Positions 8,218 to 16,915 of a DNA stretch of 64,000 bases are shown here, piece by piece. Source of the stretch: Proteocatella sphenisci DSM 23131 (lineage in GTDB: Bacteria; Bacillota; Clostridia; Peptostreptococcales; Filifactoraceae); contig NZ_AUID01000003.1 of NCBI RefSeq assembly GCF_000423525.1, positions 104,675-168,674 on the forward strand. Reading direction: 5' to 3'. The notes beneath the pieces are model-generated. The model saw only the letters and a program-made list of their open reading frames with translations. It was not told the origin of the DNA and made no database searches. Position numbers and translations under genes: made by a program. Within the stretch, counting starts at the first letter, position 1. Each line of letters starts with the position of its first letter.

Positions 8218-10626
8218 TTATTCTCCTGTGTTTGAATTCCAGAATTCTGAAAGCTCTGTTTCTATACTGTCCAGGCTTACTTTTCTGCATGGATAATAAT
8301 CTGACGGCAGCAGTCTCTGATACTGGGGCTCCATATATCTCTCGTCTATGAGAAGTATGACGCCTTTGTCCTGAGCGGTTCTTATAAGCCTTCCCGCTGA
8401 CTGAAGTACCTTGTTTATGCCGGGGTACAAATACGCATATTCAAAGCCCTGGTTTTTATGTTCTTTAAAATATCTGCTTATTATTTCTCTTTCGAGGCAG
8501 ACCTGGGGCAGACCTACTCCTACTATAACTACTCCTATAAGCCTTTCTCCCTTGAGATCTATACCTTCTGAAAAAACTCCGCCCATTACGCAAAACCCTA
8601 TATGGGTCTTTTGGGGAGAATCTTGAAATCTTTCAAGAAATTCATCTCTCTCCTGGTCTTTCATATTTGCGGTCTGCTCAAATACTATTATCTCTTCTTG
8701 GCTAAGGTCTGTGTATTTGCGCACAAAAACTTCAAAAACGGTATTCATATATTTATATGATGGAAAGAAAATCATGTAATTCCCGGTCTTTGAGCTTGTC
8801 ATTTTTTGTATATAATCTGCTATTTTTTCGTAGCTGTAATCTCTGTTTTTGTATTTTGTAGATACGTCTGGTGCTATGAGTATCTTCCTGTTTTGGGGGT
8901 CGAATGGACTTTTAAATTCTGCAAGTACATCTTCTTCTTCATATGCAAGCAGGCTCCTAAAGTATTGTCCGGGTACAAGCGTGGCTGAAAAAAATACGGC
9001 AGATTTTCCCTGATTTATTGCGGTTCTTATTCTGATTGAGGGGTCCAGGCAGTAAAGTTTCATCCTTAAATATTTTTGTCCTTGTGCATACATAAGGTAG
9101 GTCTCATCATACATCTCTAATACTTTCATAAACCTGAGGGCTTCAAAATAGAAGCTGGTCAGTTTTTCGGTTTTTTCGTCCTGATTGTTTTCAAGCAGGT
9201 AATCTTCTATTTTGTTATTGAATTTGCGAAGATCTTCTCCCAGTTTTTCGGGTGCTTCTTTTTCCACCGTATTCAAGAGGGGCTCTCCATGAGAGTCTGT
9301 AAGATAGTTTTTCTTTTGCCTGGTGAGCGCTCTTGAAAGCTTGCTGAGTGCGTCTTCTACATTTTCTTCAAGCTCGCTTTTGCTGTTTTTAAAAAGGCTT
9401 TGCAGATCTTTTACATCTGCCTGGTCTATTACAGAGGAATACATCTCCCTTGCTCTTTCTGGAAGATTGTGTGCCTCATCTATAAGGAAGCTATAATCCT
9501 GAACCTGCTGATCTAATCCAAATAGCCTCTTGAGTGCTACGTTTGGATCAAATAGATAGTTGTAATCACAGATAATTATATCTGCTTCCATAGATAGGTC
9601 CAGCTGGAATTCGAAAGGACATATGGTGTGGTCTCTTGCATATTTTTCTACATTTTCTCGGTTTATGCAGTCCTGGTTTTGAAGCATGTCTTCTACGGCT
9701 GCTCTCATCTTGTTAAAATACCCTTTTGCGTATGGACAGTATTCTGGTATACACCTGGTCTTTTCCATAAAACATATTTTATCTTTGGCCGTTATTGTAA
9801 GGTATTTTATCCTGGCTCCATCTTTATTTATAAAATGCAGAGTATCTTCTGCAACTTTTCTTATGGTAGTCCTGGCTGTAAGGTAAAAGATTTTTTCACT
9901 GTCTTTTTCTCCCATGTTTTTGAGGGCTGGAAAAATCGTGGAAATAGTCTTTCCTATACCTGTGGGCGCCTGCAGGTATATATTTTTTTCATCTTTAAGT
10001 GCCTTGTATACTGCTACTGCCATTTCTCTTTGGTTTTTTCGATACTTTGGAAATGGAAATGCCAGTTCCTTGAGGCTTTTGTTTCTCTTTTCTGTCCACG
10101 ATTTTTTCTCTCTCAGCTTTTTTTCAAATGCGGTGGTAAGCGTTTTAAAAAACTGACTGAGTTCTTGGAAGGTAAAGCTGTTTTCAAATATTTTTATTTG
10201 TTCTGTTATAACATGGCAGTAGGTAAGCCTTATATTTACAATGTCCAGACCATTTTGGAGGGCATAAATCCAGCCGTAGCATTTTGCCTGGGCTGTATGA
10301 ATTTCTTTTTCCTCTATCATTTCAAGGGGTCTTTTGGTGGTTTTTATTTCATCTATGGTTACTTTTATAATCGAGTCTGCTTCTTCTCTTATTATCCCGT
10401 CTGCTCTGCCTTGGACTAATAGGTCAAAGTCTTCATATTCCTCTATATGCTTGAGGCTTACTTCGCTCTCATAATTGCTCGGGGCTTTTTCCTGTATTTT
10501 TTTGTGCAGCCTTATACCATCAAGTGCGCTTGCATTTGTCGTAAATCTGCTGTCTATATCCCCTGAGAGCAGGCTATAATTTACCAGTTCTTTTACGGAA
10601 ATACTGTATCTTGTTTTCTTATTCAT
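8218..10626 (-). CDS. PD-(D/E)XK nuclease-XPD/DinG family iron-sulfur helicase
   Basis: Superfamily 2 DNA helicase of 802 residues, with the start at ATG 10626 (GGAG six bases upstream). The N-terminal 190 residues look like a RecB/Cas4-type nuclease: GRADGI, then IDEIKTT, then the QxxxY motif QAKCY. The helicase core has Walker A QAPTGIGKT and a DEAH box. Between motifs Ia and II lie four Cys (CFMEKTRCIPEYCPYAKG, then another Cys) typical of XPD-family Fe-S clusters. Motif VI is QSAGRLIRT. The likely role is in DNA repair or recombination. The gene lies just upstream of the GDT1-family gene and downstream of a BlaI-like regulator. Confidence 0.9.
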   Translation of the reverse strand: MNKKTRYSISVKELVNYSLLSGDIDSRFTTNASALDGIRLHKKIQEKAPSNYESEVSLKHIEEYEDFDLLVQGRADGIIREEADSIIKVTIDEIKTTKRPLEMIEEKEIHTAQAKCYGWIYALQNGLDIVNIRLTYCHVITEQIKIFENSFTFQELSQFFKTLTTAFEKKLREKKSWTEKRNKSLKELAFPFPKYRKNQREMAVAVYKALKDEKNIYLQAPTGIGKTISTIFPALKNMGEKDSEKIFYLTARTTIRKVAEDTLHFINKDGARIKYLTITAKDKICFMEKTRCIPEYCPYAKGYFNKMRAAVEDMLQNQDCINRENVEKYARDHTICPFEFQLDLSMEADIIICDYNYLFDPNVALKRLFGLDQQVQDYSFLIDEAHNLPERAREMYSSVIDQADVKDLQSLFKNSKSELEENVEDALSKLSRALTRQKKNYLTDSHGEPLLNTVEKEAPEKLGEDLRKFNNKIEDYLLENNQDEKTEKLTSFYFEALRFMKVLEMYDETYLMYAQGQKYLRMKLYCLDPSIRIRTAINQGKSAVFFSATLVPGQYFRSLLAYEEEDVLAEFKSPFDPQNRKILIAPDVSTKYKNRDYSYEKIADYIQKMTSSKTGNYMIFFPSYKYMNTVFEVFVRKYTDLSQEEIIVFEQTANMKDQERDEFLERFQDSPQKTHIGFCVMGGVFSEGIDLKGERLIGVVIVGVGLPQVCLEREIISRYFKEHKNQGFEYAYLYPGINKVLQSAGRLIRTAQDKGVILLIDERYMEPQYQRLLPSDYYPCRKVSLDSIETELSEFWNSNTGE

Positions 10627-10646
10627 TTTTTCTCCAAATATAAAAC

Positions 10647-10672
10647 AGCGGAGCATTGTCTTATGCCCCGCT
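10647..10672 (-). terminator. Terminator after BlaI-like gene
   Basis: AGCGGAGCAT (10647-10656) pairs with ATGCCCCGCT (10663-10672) with one wobble pair. On the minus strand the hairpin is followed by GTTTTATATTT, a weak U-tract. Confidence 0.6.
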
Positions 10673-10691
10673 TAATCAAAATCTAAGATTG

Positions 10692-11054
10692 TCAGCAGAT
10701 TTTCTTTTCTTCTAGTATTTCTTTGAGTGATTCTATTTCTTCATCTTTAAAGTCTGCATGCCTCAGGTAAGTTTCAAAGAACTTTTTGAGCGATCCGCCA
10801 TACATTTTTTCAATATGATCTTCTGATTCTGTAAATCTGACTTGATTCTTTGAAAGTTTTGAGGTCAGTATTGTCCTTTGCTTGTTAAGTACTCCTCTTT
10901 CTACCAGGCGCCTTATGACTGTATATGTAGTCGATTTGTTCCAGTTAATCTGCTCTGCGCACTTTTTTGCAAGTTCTCCTGTAGATATTGGTTCATTTTC
11001 CCACAAGATTTTCATCATTTTCAGTTCTGCATCAAATATTCGTATTTTCACCAT
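10692..11054 (-). CDS. BlaI/MecI/CopY family transcriptional repressor
   Basis: Small winged-helix repressor of 120 residues, the usual length of the family. The start at 11054 (MVKIRIFDAELKMM) has AAAGGA upstream; longer in-frame starts add an unrelated basic segment. The helix-turn-helix ISTGELAKKCAEQINWNKST followed by TYTVIRRLVERGVL is diagnostic. BlaI proteins are normally paired with a BlaR1 membrane protease sensor, but none is adjacent, so this may be an orphan regulator or one of the CopY kind. No beta-lactamase or copper gene is nearby. The C-terminus is rich in Glu and Lys and should dimerise. Confidence 0.85.
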   Translation of the reverse strand: MVKIRIFDAELKMMKILWENEPISTGELAKKCAEQINWNKSTTYTVIRRLVERGVLNKQRTILTSKLSKNQVRFTESEDHIEKMYGGSLKKFFETYLRHADFKDEEIESLKEILEEKKIC

Positions 11055-11138
11055 ATCTCTTTTCCTTTGACATTTTTTTAGTTGCACGTTCACTCTATCA
11101 GAATTTTTTGAAGTGGTCAATGCTTTAACGAACATATG

Positions 11139-11194
11139 CCATAAAAAGAATCCATAATAAACCGGTTCAGGGCATACTAGGGATTCTTTTATGG
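11139..11194 (-). repeat. Long hairpin downstream of rubrerythrin gene
   Basis: CCATAAAAAGAATCC (11139-11153) pairs with GGATTCTTTTATGG (11181-11194), leaving one bulged A. The loop contains the self-complementary AACCGGTT. It follows the perR-rubrerythrin unit, so it may act as a terminator, although no U-run follows the stem. Confidence 0.5.
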
Positions 11195-11214
11195 TTATTT
11201 AATTATTTTTTGTC

Positions 11215-11763
11215 TTACCAGTTTACAGATCTTATCTGGAAATGCGCTTGTGAATGATCACATACTGGACATTTTGGAGGTGCCTGAAGGCTCTCTACTA
11301 TATAGCCACAGTTGTCACAATGCCAAAGCACTTTTTCTTCTCTTTTAAATACTTTTCCACTTTGAATATTTTGAAGAAGATCATTGTATCTGTCTTCGTG
11401 CTCTTTTTCTATTTCAGCAACTTTGGTAAAAAGGAATGATATATGGTCAAACCCTTCTTCTTTTGCTTCTTTTGCAAATGTTGGGTACATTTCATTCCAC
11501 TCATAGTTCTCGCCTTCTGCTGCCTGCATAAGGTTGTCCACAGTATCAGCACTTATTCCTTCAAGAAGCTTGAACCACATTTTTGCGTGCTCTTTCTCGT
11601 TGTTTGCTGTTTCTTCGAATATGTTAGCAATCTGCACATATCCCTGCTTTTTTGCAACACTTGAAAAATAAGTATATTTGTTTCTCGCCATCGATTCTCC
11701 TGCAAATGCATCTAACAGGTTTTTCTCAGTTTTTGTACCTTTTAAGCTTTTTACTTCTGCCAT
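11215..11763 (-). CDS. Rubrerythrin
   Basis: Non-heme diiron peroxidase that reduces hydrogen peroxide in anaerobes, 182 residues. The N-terminal ferritin-like four-helix domain carries the Glu ligands (ENLLDAFAGESMARNKY region, NEKEHAKMW, EIEKEHEDRY). The C-terminal rubredoxin domain has two CxxC pairs (CDNCG and CPVCD). An unmistakable AGGAG precedes the ATG. It lies 38 bases downstream of a PerR-like regulator on the same strand, fitting peroxide-stress control. Electrons would come from NADH via rubredoxin or flavodoxin reductases located elsewhere. Confidence 0.97.
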   Translation of the reverse strand: MAEVKSLKGTKTEKNLLDAFAGESMARNKYTYFSSVAKKQGYVQIANIFEETANNEKEHAKMWFKLLEGISADTVDNLMQAAEGENYEWNEMYPTFAKEAKEEGFDHISFLFTKVAEIEKEHEDRYNDLLQNIQSGKVFKREEKVLWHCDNCGYIVESLQAPPKCPVCDHSQAHFQIRSVNW

Positions 11764-11801
11764 TTTAATGTTCTCCTTTTTAGATTATATATTTTAGTTT
11801 A

Positions 11802-12218
11802 TTACTGACATTTTTTTATGCAGTTCGGGCATATTCCTGTGAATATTATCTTATATCCGCTTACTGTAAATCCAGATTTTCTCAAAAATTCAGTATCCTG
11901 ACTTGTTATTTTTTCTTCCAGATCTCCAGCTTCTGAGGAAATATCGTATACTTTACCGCAGTTTTCGCATTTTACGTGGTTATGGTTTGTAATTGTGTGG
12001 TCAAATCTGTCGGCCCCATCTACAACCATGACTTTTTTTATGACATCTTCTGCTACAAGCATATTGAGGTTCCTGTAGACGGTTCCCTTGCTTATGTTTT
12101 TGTAGGTCATTAATATATATCTGTATACTTCTTCTGCAGTAGGATGGTTTTTAAGGCTCTGCACTGCATCGAGTACAAGTTTTTTCTGTATTGTATTTCT
12201 TCTTTTTGGTGTATTCAT
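11802..12218 (-). CDS. perR: Fur-family regulator, probably PerR
   Basis: Metal-dependent repressor of 138 residues. The ATG at 12218 is preferred over one four codons earlier, because the AAGGAGGT site is too close to the first ATG. The winged helix (HPTAEEVYRYILMTYKNIS then KGTVYRNLNMLVAEDV) and the zinc-binding CxxC pairs (CENCG and CPNC) are present, as is the metal-site HNHVKCE region. The rubrerythrin gene directly downstream argues for PerR, a peroxide sensor, rather than Fur or Zur. A strong promoter with a palindrome at its -10 suggests autoregulation. Confidence 0.85.
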   Translation of the reverse strand: MNTPKRRNTIQKKLVLDAVQSLKNHPTAEEVYRYILMTYKNISKGTVYRNLNMLVAEDVIKKVMVVDGADRFDHTITNHNHVKCENCGKVYDISSEAGDLEEKITSQDTEFLRKSGFTVSGYKIIFTGICPNCIKKCQ

Positions 12219-12250
12219 TATTCCATCCACCTCCTTACTGAGAATAGTTC

Positions 12251-12288
12251 CTACTTAGTAGTATATTCATTTTTACTTGCTGTGTCAA
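12251..12288 (-). promoter_or_regulatory. perR promoter with palindrome at -10
   Basis: On the minus strand TTGACA (12283-12288) and TATACT (12260-12265) are 17 bases apart, a near-consensus promoter. The palindrome CTACTTAGTAG (12251-12261) overlaps the -10 edge and start site. It is a candidate operator, but it does not match the Bacillus Per box well. Confidence 0.7.
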
Positions 12289-12373
12289 GTCCATTTCTAA
12301 AATACTGATTTCTTTTTCTGTTTTTTGTGGTAAAATTAATTTGTATATTTGTATTAAAAACAAGGAGGCTTTT

Positions 12374-13075
12374 ATGAGTATAATACTTATTATAGAAGAT
12401 GAAAAACCAATTTCAGATATCATAAAATTTAATCTTCAAAAAGAGGGATTTGACATCCTTACCGCATATGATGGAAAGGAAGGCCTTGAATTGGCGCTTT
12501 CTGCTAATCCTGATCTTATCATACTTGATATAATGCTGCCTGGGATGAACGGTTTTGACGTATGTAAAAAACTCAGAGAAACTTCGAATGTTCCTATAAT
12601 AATGGCCACGGCAAAAGAAGAGGAAGTCGACAAGATACTTGGTCTGGAATTTGGTGCAGATGACTATATTACAAAGCCTTTCAGCGTGAGAGAATTAACT
12701 GCCAGGGTTAAAGCAAATCTCAGACGTACTGCAATGCCCATAGTATCACCAGAAAGTGCAGAAAATGCAAAAGAACATATAAGAAGTGGCTCTCTTTCTA
12801 TAAATGTTTCTAAATATGAGGTTACCAAATTTGGTGAGGCTCTGCCTCTTACTGTTAGAGAATTTGAACTGCTTAAGTTTCTTGCTACTCAGCAAGAGCA
12901 GGTGTTTTCACGTGAGCAGCTTCTAGAAAAGGTATGGGGCTATGAATACTACGGAGATATAAGAACTGTAGATGTAACCGTAAGAAGACTGCGTGAAAAG
13001 ATAGAAGACGACTCTGCAAAACCAGTTTATGTAATGACAAGAAGAGGAGTCGGTTATTATTTCAAAGGTGAATAA
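12374..13075 (+). CDS. walR: OmpR-family response regulator, WalR/YycF-like
   Basis: Two-component response regulator of 233 residues. The ATG at 12374 follows AAGGAGG by six bases. The receiver domain (1-120) has the acidic pocket EDE at 8-10, the phosphoacceptor Asp52 (LIILDIMLPGMNGF) and Lys in ITKPF. The C-terminal winged helix (about 135-233) contains LTVREFELLKFLATQQEQVF and the recognition helix DIRTVDVTVRRLREKIE. The following kinase and the yycH-yycI genes identify it as the WalRK system, which governs cell-wall metabolism. A candidate WalR-like direct repeat lies ahead of the third gene of the cluster. Confidence 0.9.
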   Translation: MSIILIIEDEKPISDIIKFNLQKEGFDILTAYDGKEGLELALSANPDLIILDIMLPGMNGFDVCKKLRETSNVPIIMATAKEEEVDKILGLEFGADDYITKPFSVRELTARVKANLRRTAMPIVSPESAENAKEHIRSGSLSINVSKYEVTKFGEALPLTVREFELLKFLATQQEQVFSREQLLEKVWGYEYYGDIRTVDVTVRRLREKIEDDSAKPVYVMTRRGVGYYFKGE

Positions 13076-13097
13076 AAGAATTAAGGGAGAATAAAGA

Positions 13098-14921
13098 GTG
13101 TTTAAAAGTATCCGCTGGAAACTAAGTATACTGTATTTTGTGCTTGTCTTTATTGCAATGGCTATAGTTGGAATATTCATAACCGACCGCCTGGAAGATT
13201 ATAATCTGGACATTGTGCGTCAAAATCTGGTGTCTATATCCAATAACACGATTCGGAGCATTATCCCGGACTCCAGTCTTCCTGATGCAAAAGATTCTAT
13301 ACAAGACAGCATTGACATGATCACACTTCCCATAGGCTATAGCATATCCATAGTGGATTCACTCGACTATTCTATTATTGCGTCCTCAAACGACAGCTTT
13401 ACGGGAAAAAACAGCCTTGATGTCCTGGACAGAAAGGTCATAATGAGCAGTCTCACCCAGAAGTCATATGAACTTGATATAGTTGATCCATCTCCAGGAA
13501 GCTCTATGGTTAAAATAATGGCTTTTTCATTTATAAACGATGCCAATGGGGGAGGTTATATAATATACTCAAGCGCAAGCCTTGAGGGAGTATATGCTTC
13601 GCTTAATACTGTAACTGATGTTTTTCTTACGGCCACGCTCATTGCCCTCTTTGTTTCGCTGCTGGTGGGTTTTCTTATATCTGGTTCCATAACCACCCCT
13701 ATTAACGAACTCAATGCAAAGGCAAGTCTTATAGCCAAGGGAGATTTTTCACAAAGAGTCACCAATCATTCAAACGATGAAATTGGAATGCTGGGAAATA
13801 CCTTTAACTATCTTACCAAGCGACTGGACAATACTTTGGTAGAGATTTCATCAGAAAAAAGTAAACTCGATGCAATTATAAACAATATGGCTGACGGCCT
13901 CATGGCTCTTGATGAACACGGTTTTATAGTGCTCTACAACAAGGCTCTTCTCAAGCTGCTTAAGGCTCGCGATATAGATATTTATGGTAGTTCTGTTCAT
14001 GATATGTCCCTTCAGACAGGTGTTGGAATCTCATTTTCTGCCATTAAGAAATGTATCTTTGATGATAATTCAAACCAACTTATTATAAATGCCGGTGATG
14101 AAAAAATACTCAGAGTATCGCCTGCCTACTACAGTGACGATGCTAAAAAACAAACCGGTTTTATTCTGGTATTTCAAGACATTACCGATGCGCAAAGACT
14201 TGAAAATATGAGAAAAGACTTTGTTGCAAATGTATCTCATGAGCTAAAAACTCCTATAACTACTATAAAATCTTATGCTGAAACGCTTTCAAGTGGCATA
14301 GTTACAGAGCCTGAGACAGTAAGTGAATTTTTAATGGTAATCGAAAATGAGGCCGACAGAATGACTTCTATAGTAAGAGACCTGCTTCAATTATCTCATT
14401 TCGATTTCAAGAAAGCTCAGTGGAATTTTGAACACAATTCCATCAATGATATAATAAGGGAATGCATAGAGCATCTGAAAATATATTACATTGAAAAAAA
14501 TCAGACTGTTAATTTTACCACCACAAATAATCCGAATATTCTCGTTGATAAGGCAAAAATAAAACAGGTAATACTAAACATTTTGTCAAATGCTATCAAA
14601 TACACACCCGAGTTTGGAAATGTGGATATCTCGGTAGATACTGTGGATAATTTTGTAGATATCTATATCCGAGATGACGGTCTGGGTATACCCGAAGAGG
14701 ACCTTGAGCAGATATTTGAACGCTTCTACAGAGTAGATAAGGGAAGGTCCAGACAGCAGGGTGGGACAGGCCTTGGGCTTTCTATAGCTCGAGATATTGT
14801 AATCGCTCACGGCGGAAAATTGAAGGCTTCTTCAGAAATTAACAAGGGCAGCATCTTCAAAATCAGCCTTCCTGTGGATAAGTCTGTGGCAAACCCGAAT
14901 AAAGATGGTCTAAATGTGTAA
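13098..14921 (+). CDS. walK: Sensor histidine kinase, WalK/YycG-like
   Basis: Membrane sensor kinase of 607 residues starting at GTG with AGGGAGA upstream. Two transmembrane helices (about 8-28 and 180-200) flank an extracellular domain. HAMP (about 200-250), PAS (about 260-375), HisKA and HATPase domains follow. The phosphoacceptor is in FVANVSHELKTPITTIKSY. The ATPase N, G1, F and G2 boxes are all present (NILSNAIKYTPE, DDGLGIPEE, RFYRV, GGTGLGLSIAR). It is 22 bases downstream of walR. The partner genes yycH and yycI code for membrane proteins that in Bacilli modulate this kinase. Confidence 0.93.
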   Translation: MFKSIRWKLSILYFVLVFIAMAIVGIFITDRLEDYNLDIVRQNLVSISNNTIRSIIPDSSLPDAKDSIQDSIDMITLPIGYSISIVDSLDYSIIASSNDSFTGKNSLDVLDRKVIMSSLTQKSYELDIVDPSPGSSMVKIMAFSFINDANGGGYIIYSSASLEGVYASLNTVTDVFLTATLIALFVSLLVGFLISGSITTPINELNAKASLIAKGDFSQRVTNHSNDEIGMLGNTFNYLTKRLDNTLVEISSEKSKLDAIINNMADGLMALDEHGFIVLYNKALLKLLKARDIDIYGSSVHDMSLQTGVGISFSAIKKCIFDDNSNQLIINAGDEKILRVSPAYYSDDAKKQTGFILVFQDITDAQRLENMRKDFVANVSHELKTPITTIKSYAETLSSGIVTEPETVSEFLMVIENEADRMTSIVRDLLQLSHFDFKKAQWNFEHNSINDIIRECIEHLKIYYIEKNQTVNFTTTNNPNILVDKAKIKQVILNILSNAIKYTPEFGNVDISVDTVDNFVDIYIRDDGLGIPEEDLEQIFERFYRVDKGRSRQQGGTGLGLSIARDIVIAHGGKLKASSEINKGSIFKISLPVDKSVANPNKDGLNV

Positions 14922-14938
14922 ATCATTTTTAACTGCAA

Positions 14939-14971
14939 TGTAACTTGTTTGTAACATGACCATAGTATAAT
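14939..14971 (+). promoter_or_regulatory. WalR-like box and -10 upstream of exported protein gene
   Basis: TGTAAC at 14939-14944 is repeated at 14950-14955 with exactly five bases between, matching the published WalR consensus TGTWAH-N5-TGTWAH. A consensus TATAAT lies at 14966-14971, ten bases after the second half. There is no separate -35, so the repeat occupies the -35 region, as expected for a class II activator. Control by the adjacent WalR is inferred. Confidence 0.7.
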
Positions 14972-15017
14972 AAAATATGATGTAAGTATATATTAATGGA
15001 GAAAGGAGGTTAACTGA

Positions 15018-15554
15018 ATGAAAAAAGTAATCAGATTATCTATAATGACAATGTTTATTTTTATTGCTTTTACTGCAATGTCTTTTGCAGCTCCAGCAGA
15101 CAGCATATCTGCTGATACTGTTGAAAAACTTTCGGAATCATTTAATTCAGATCGCAGCGTAATAAATAAACCCAAAGACTTTGTTCTTGCTACCATAGAT
15201 GACAACGTAATTATATCAGGAATGGGAAAAGAAGGAGACAAAATCTCTATCTCCCTTTATACAAGAGTTGATGATGAATACGTTCCTATCAAAGATTCTA
15301 TTGAGGTTAAACTTGGAAGAATAGGTGATTTTATGGAGAAAATCTCCTTAAAGTATCAGACTTCCAGAATGCCTGTAGAATCCAAAATATCCAAAGATAC
15401 CCTTGTAGTCCTTACTCTTAAGAGGGGTGATTCCTTTTTAAGAGATTATCGAGTAATCAAGGCTTCAGATGAAAAGGATCTTCAGAAATCTCTTAGTACC
15501 TTAAGAACTACAGGTTTTAGCACATTTTCAGCAAGCTCTGCTGTGAAACCTTAA
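15018..15554 (+). CDS. Exported protein of unknown function in the walRK cluster
   Basis: I do not recognise a family for this 178-residue protein. It starts MKKVIRLSIMTMFIFIAF with cleavage expected after SFAAP, so it should be secreted or surface-attached. The mature part is predicted mostly beta, with short repeats of charged residues (GDKISISLYTRVDDEY, LVVLTLKRGDSFLRDYRVI). AAAGGAGG precedes the ATG. It sits between walK and yycH behind a WalR-like direct repeat and a good -10, so it is a probable WalR target and may belong to the signalling module. It could be a small envelope or cell-wall protein. Confidence 0.8.
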   Translation: MKKVIRLSIMTMFIFIAFTAMSFAAPADSISADTVEKLSESFNSDRSVINKPKDFVLATIDDNVIISGMGKEGDKISISLYTRVDDEYVPIKDSIEVKLGRIGDFMEKISLKYQTSRMPVESKISKDTLVVLTLKRGDSFLRDYRVIKASDEKDLQKSLSTLRTTGFSTFSASSAVKP

Positions 15555-15574
15555 TTTTACTGAAGGACGACCAT

Positions 15575-16915
15575 ATGAATAAAAACCAGCTTAGAAATAC
15601 ATCTATTATATTTTTATTGATATCGTCAATGGTTCTTCTGTCTATAAGGTTTGAATTGTTTGTCTCACCCTCTTCAACAGCTTCAACAACATTTGACGCC
15701 ATCGGAGTGGAAGGAATTTTAAAATCTTCTGTCAGACCCACATCTATAATCATAAGGTACACTACCAACAATGTAACTAAATTAGTAGATAAGGACGGAT
15801 TTTATTATCAGGAGGCGCGCATTGTTCTAAGAGACTCTTTGAGTGATATAAGCGAAACTTCAGAAATTTCGGAAGTGGACTATCATGAAGCAAAGATTTC
15901 CAAGAGTATTGAGCTCGATTTTGAACCTGCTGTAAATCAAAGACTCCTCTATGGGAGTCTTTTTTTAGAAGACGGAAGCCTTGGCGATTTTGAAAACATC
16001 AGAGAAATTCTTATCCCTCTGGTTAATGACACCTCTGTATATATAATGACTGAAGATGCAAAATTCTTCAGACTTGCAAATAAAACAATAAACTACATGC
16101 CCTATGTCGATAATCTGAGCAAACTGAAATATTCAAAATACTACTCTCTTGGAGAGCTTTTTGATTCTTCGAGTGATGTTCTTATTTCTGACAGCGGAAT
16201 AAATATTCCAAGCTATGAAACCACGTCGGCATTTAACGAAGAAAATTCGAGTTCCATACCAAAGTCTGTATTTTCATCAAGATATGACTTTGCCAACCGT
16301 ATACAAGAGCTCGATGGCACTTTAATAACCTCCAACGACTATGGAAGAGAACTTTTAAAGATGTCTCCGGACGGAAGAGTTGCTTATAAAAACACTGATG
16401 TTCTGAGCAATCCTGTGAAAAATTCGATGACCAGCAGTCTTGTAATAGCCTATCTGTTCATAGACAAGTTTAATGTTAATAATGATGTTTATGTGGTTGA
16501 GGATGTTGTCGATTTTAGTGAAAATGGGACAAATGGATATACCTTTGTTTTTGCACCCCGTATAGATGGTCTTAGGGCTTGTCTTGAAAATAACGAAGTA
16601 AATACTGAAGTAAGTGTAGCAAACGGTAAGGTTTACAGCTTCAAAGGAATTTTCAGATCTTATGAAAACAATGAAGATAAGCCAGCCGATGATTCAGATG
16701 ACTATATTTTCAATGCACTGGATGTGCTTAACCTGAATTATGACTATATAAAGTCCACGGTAAAATTCAAGGATAATCTTGAACTTTTTAACAAAATTTC
16801 CCTCATAGACCTTGTATATGTATATGGCCAGGACCTTAGTTATACTCCTGCCTACAAGATGATTATAGCTGGAAAGATATTCTACTTTTCAACCCTGAAT
16901 GGGGAGGTAATTTAA
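15575..16915 (+). CDS. yycH: YycH-like two-component regulatory protein
   Basis: Membrane-anchored extracytoplasmic protein of 446 residues with one N-terminal transmembrane helix (TSIIFLLISSMVLLSIRF). In Bacilli YycH and YycI bind WalK and adjust its activity. Identification rests mainly on the order walR-walK-X-yycH-yycI, the topology and a length typical of YycH. Pairwise similarity is low, as is usual for this family. AAGGA lies upstream of the ATG. Its stop overlaps the start of the next gene by one base (TAATG), so the two are translationally coupled. Confidence 0.75.
   Translation: MNKNQLRNTSIIFLLISSMVLLSIRFELFVSPSSTASTTFDAIGVEGILKSSVRPTSIIIRYTTNNVTKLVDKDGFYYQEARIVLRDSLSDISETSEISEVDYHEAKISKSIELDFEPAVNQRLLYGSLFLEDGSLGDFENIREILIPLVNDTSVYIMTEDAKFFRLANKTINYMPYVDNLSKLKYSKYYSLGELFDSSSDVLISDSGINIPSYETTSAFNEENSSSIPKSVFSSRYDFANRIQELDGTLITSNDYGRELLKMSPDGRVAYKNTDVLSNPVKNSMTSSLVIAYLFIDKFNVNNDVYVVEDVVDFSENGTNGYTFVFAPRIDGLRACLENNEVNTEVSVANGKVYSFKGIFRSYENNEDKPADDSDDYIFNALDVLNLNYDYIKSTVKFKDNLELFNKISLIDLVYVYGQDLSYTPAYKMIIAGKIFYFSTLNGEVI

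Noticed and set aside
9628..10419. 263-codon open frame opposite the helicase gene
   Set aside because: Its translation is rich in Phe, Tyr and Cys with no family features and no ribosome site; the helicase on the other strand is certain.
14585..14810. Minus-strand frame within walK
   Set aside because: It is a shadow of the kinase ATPase domain with no ribosome site or family features.
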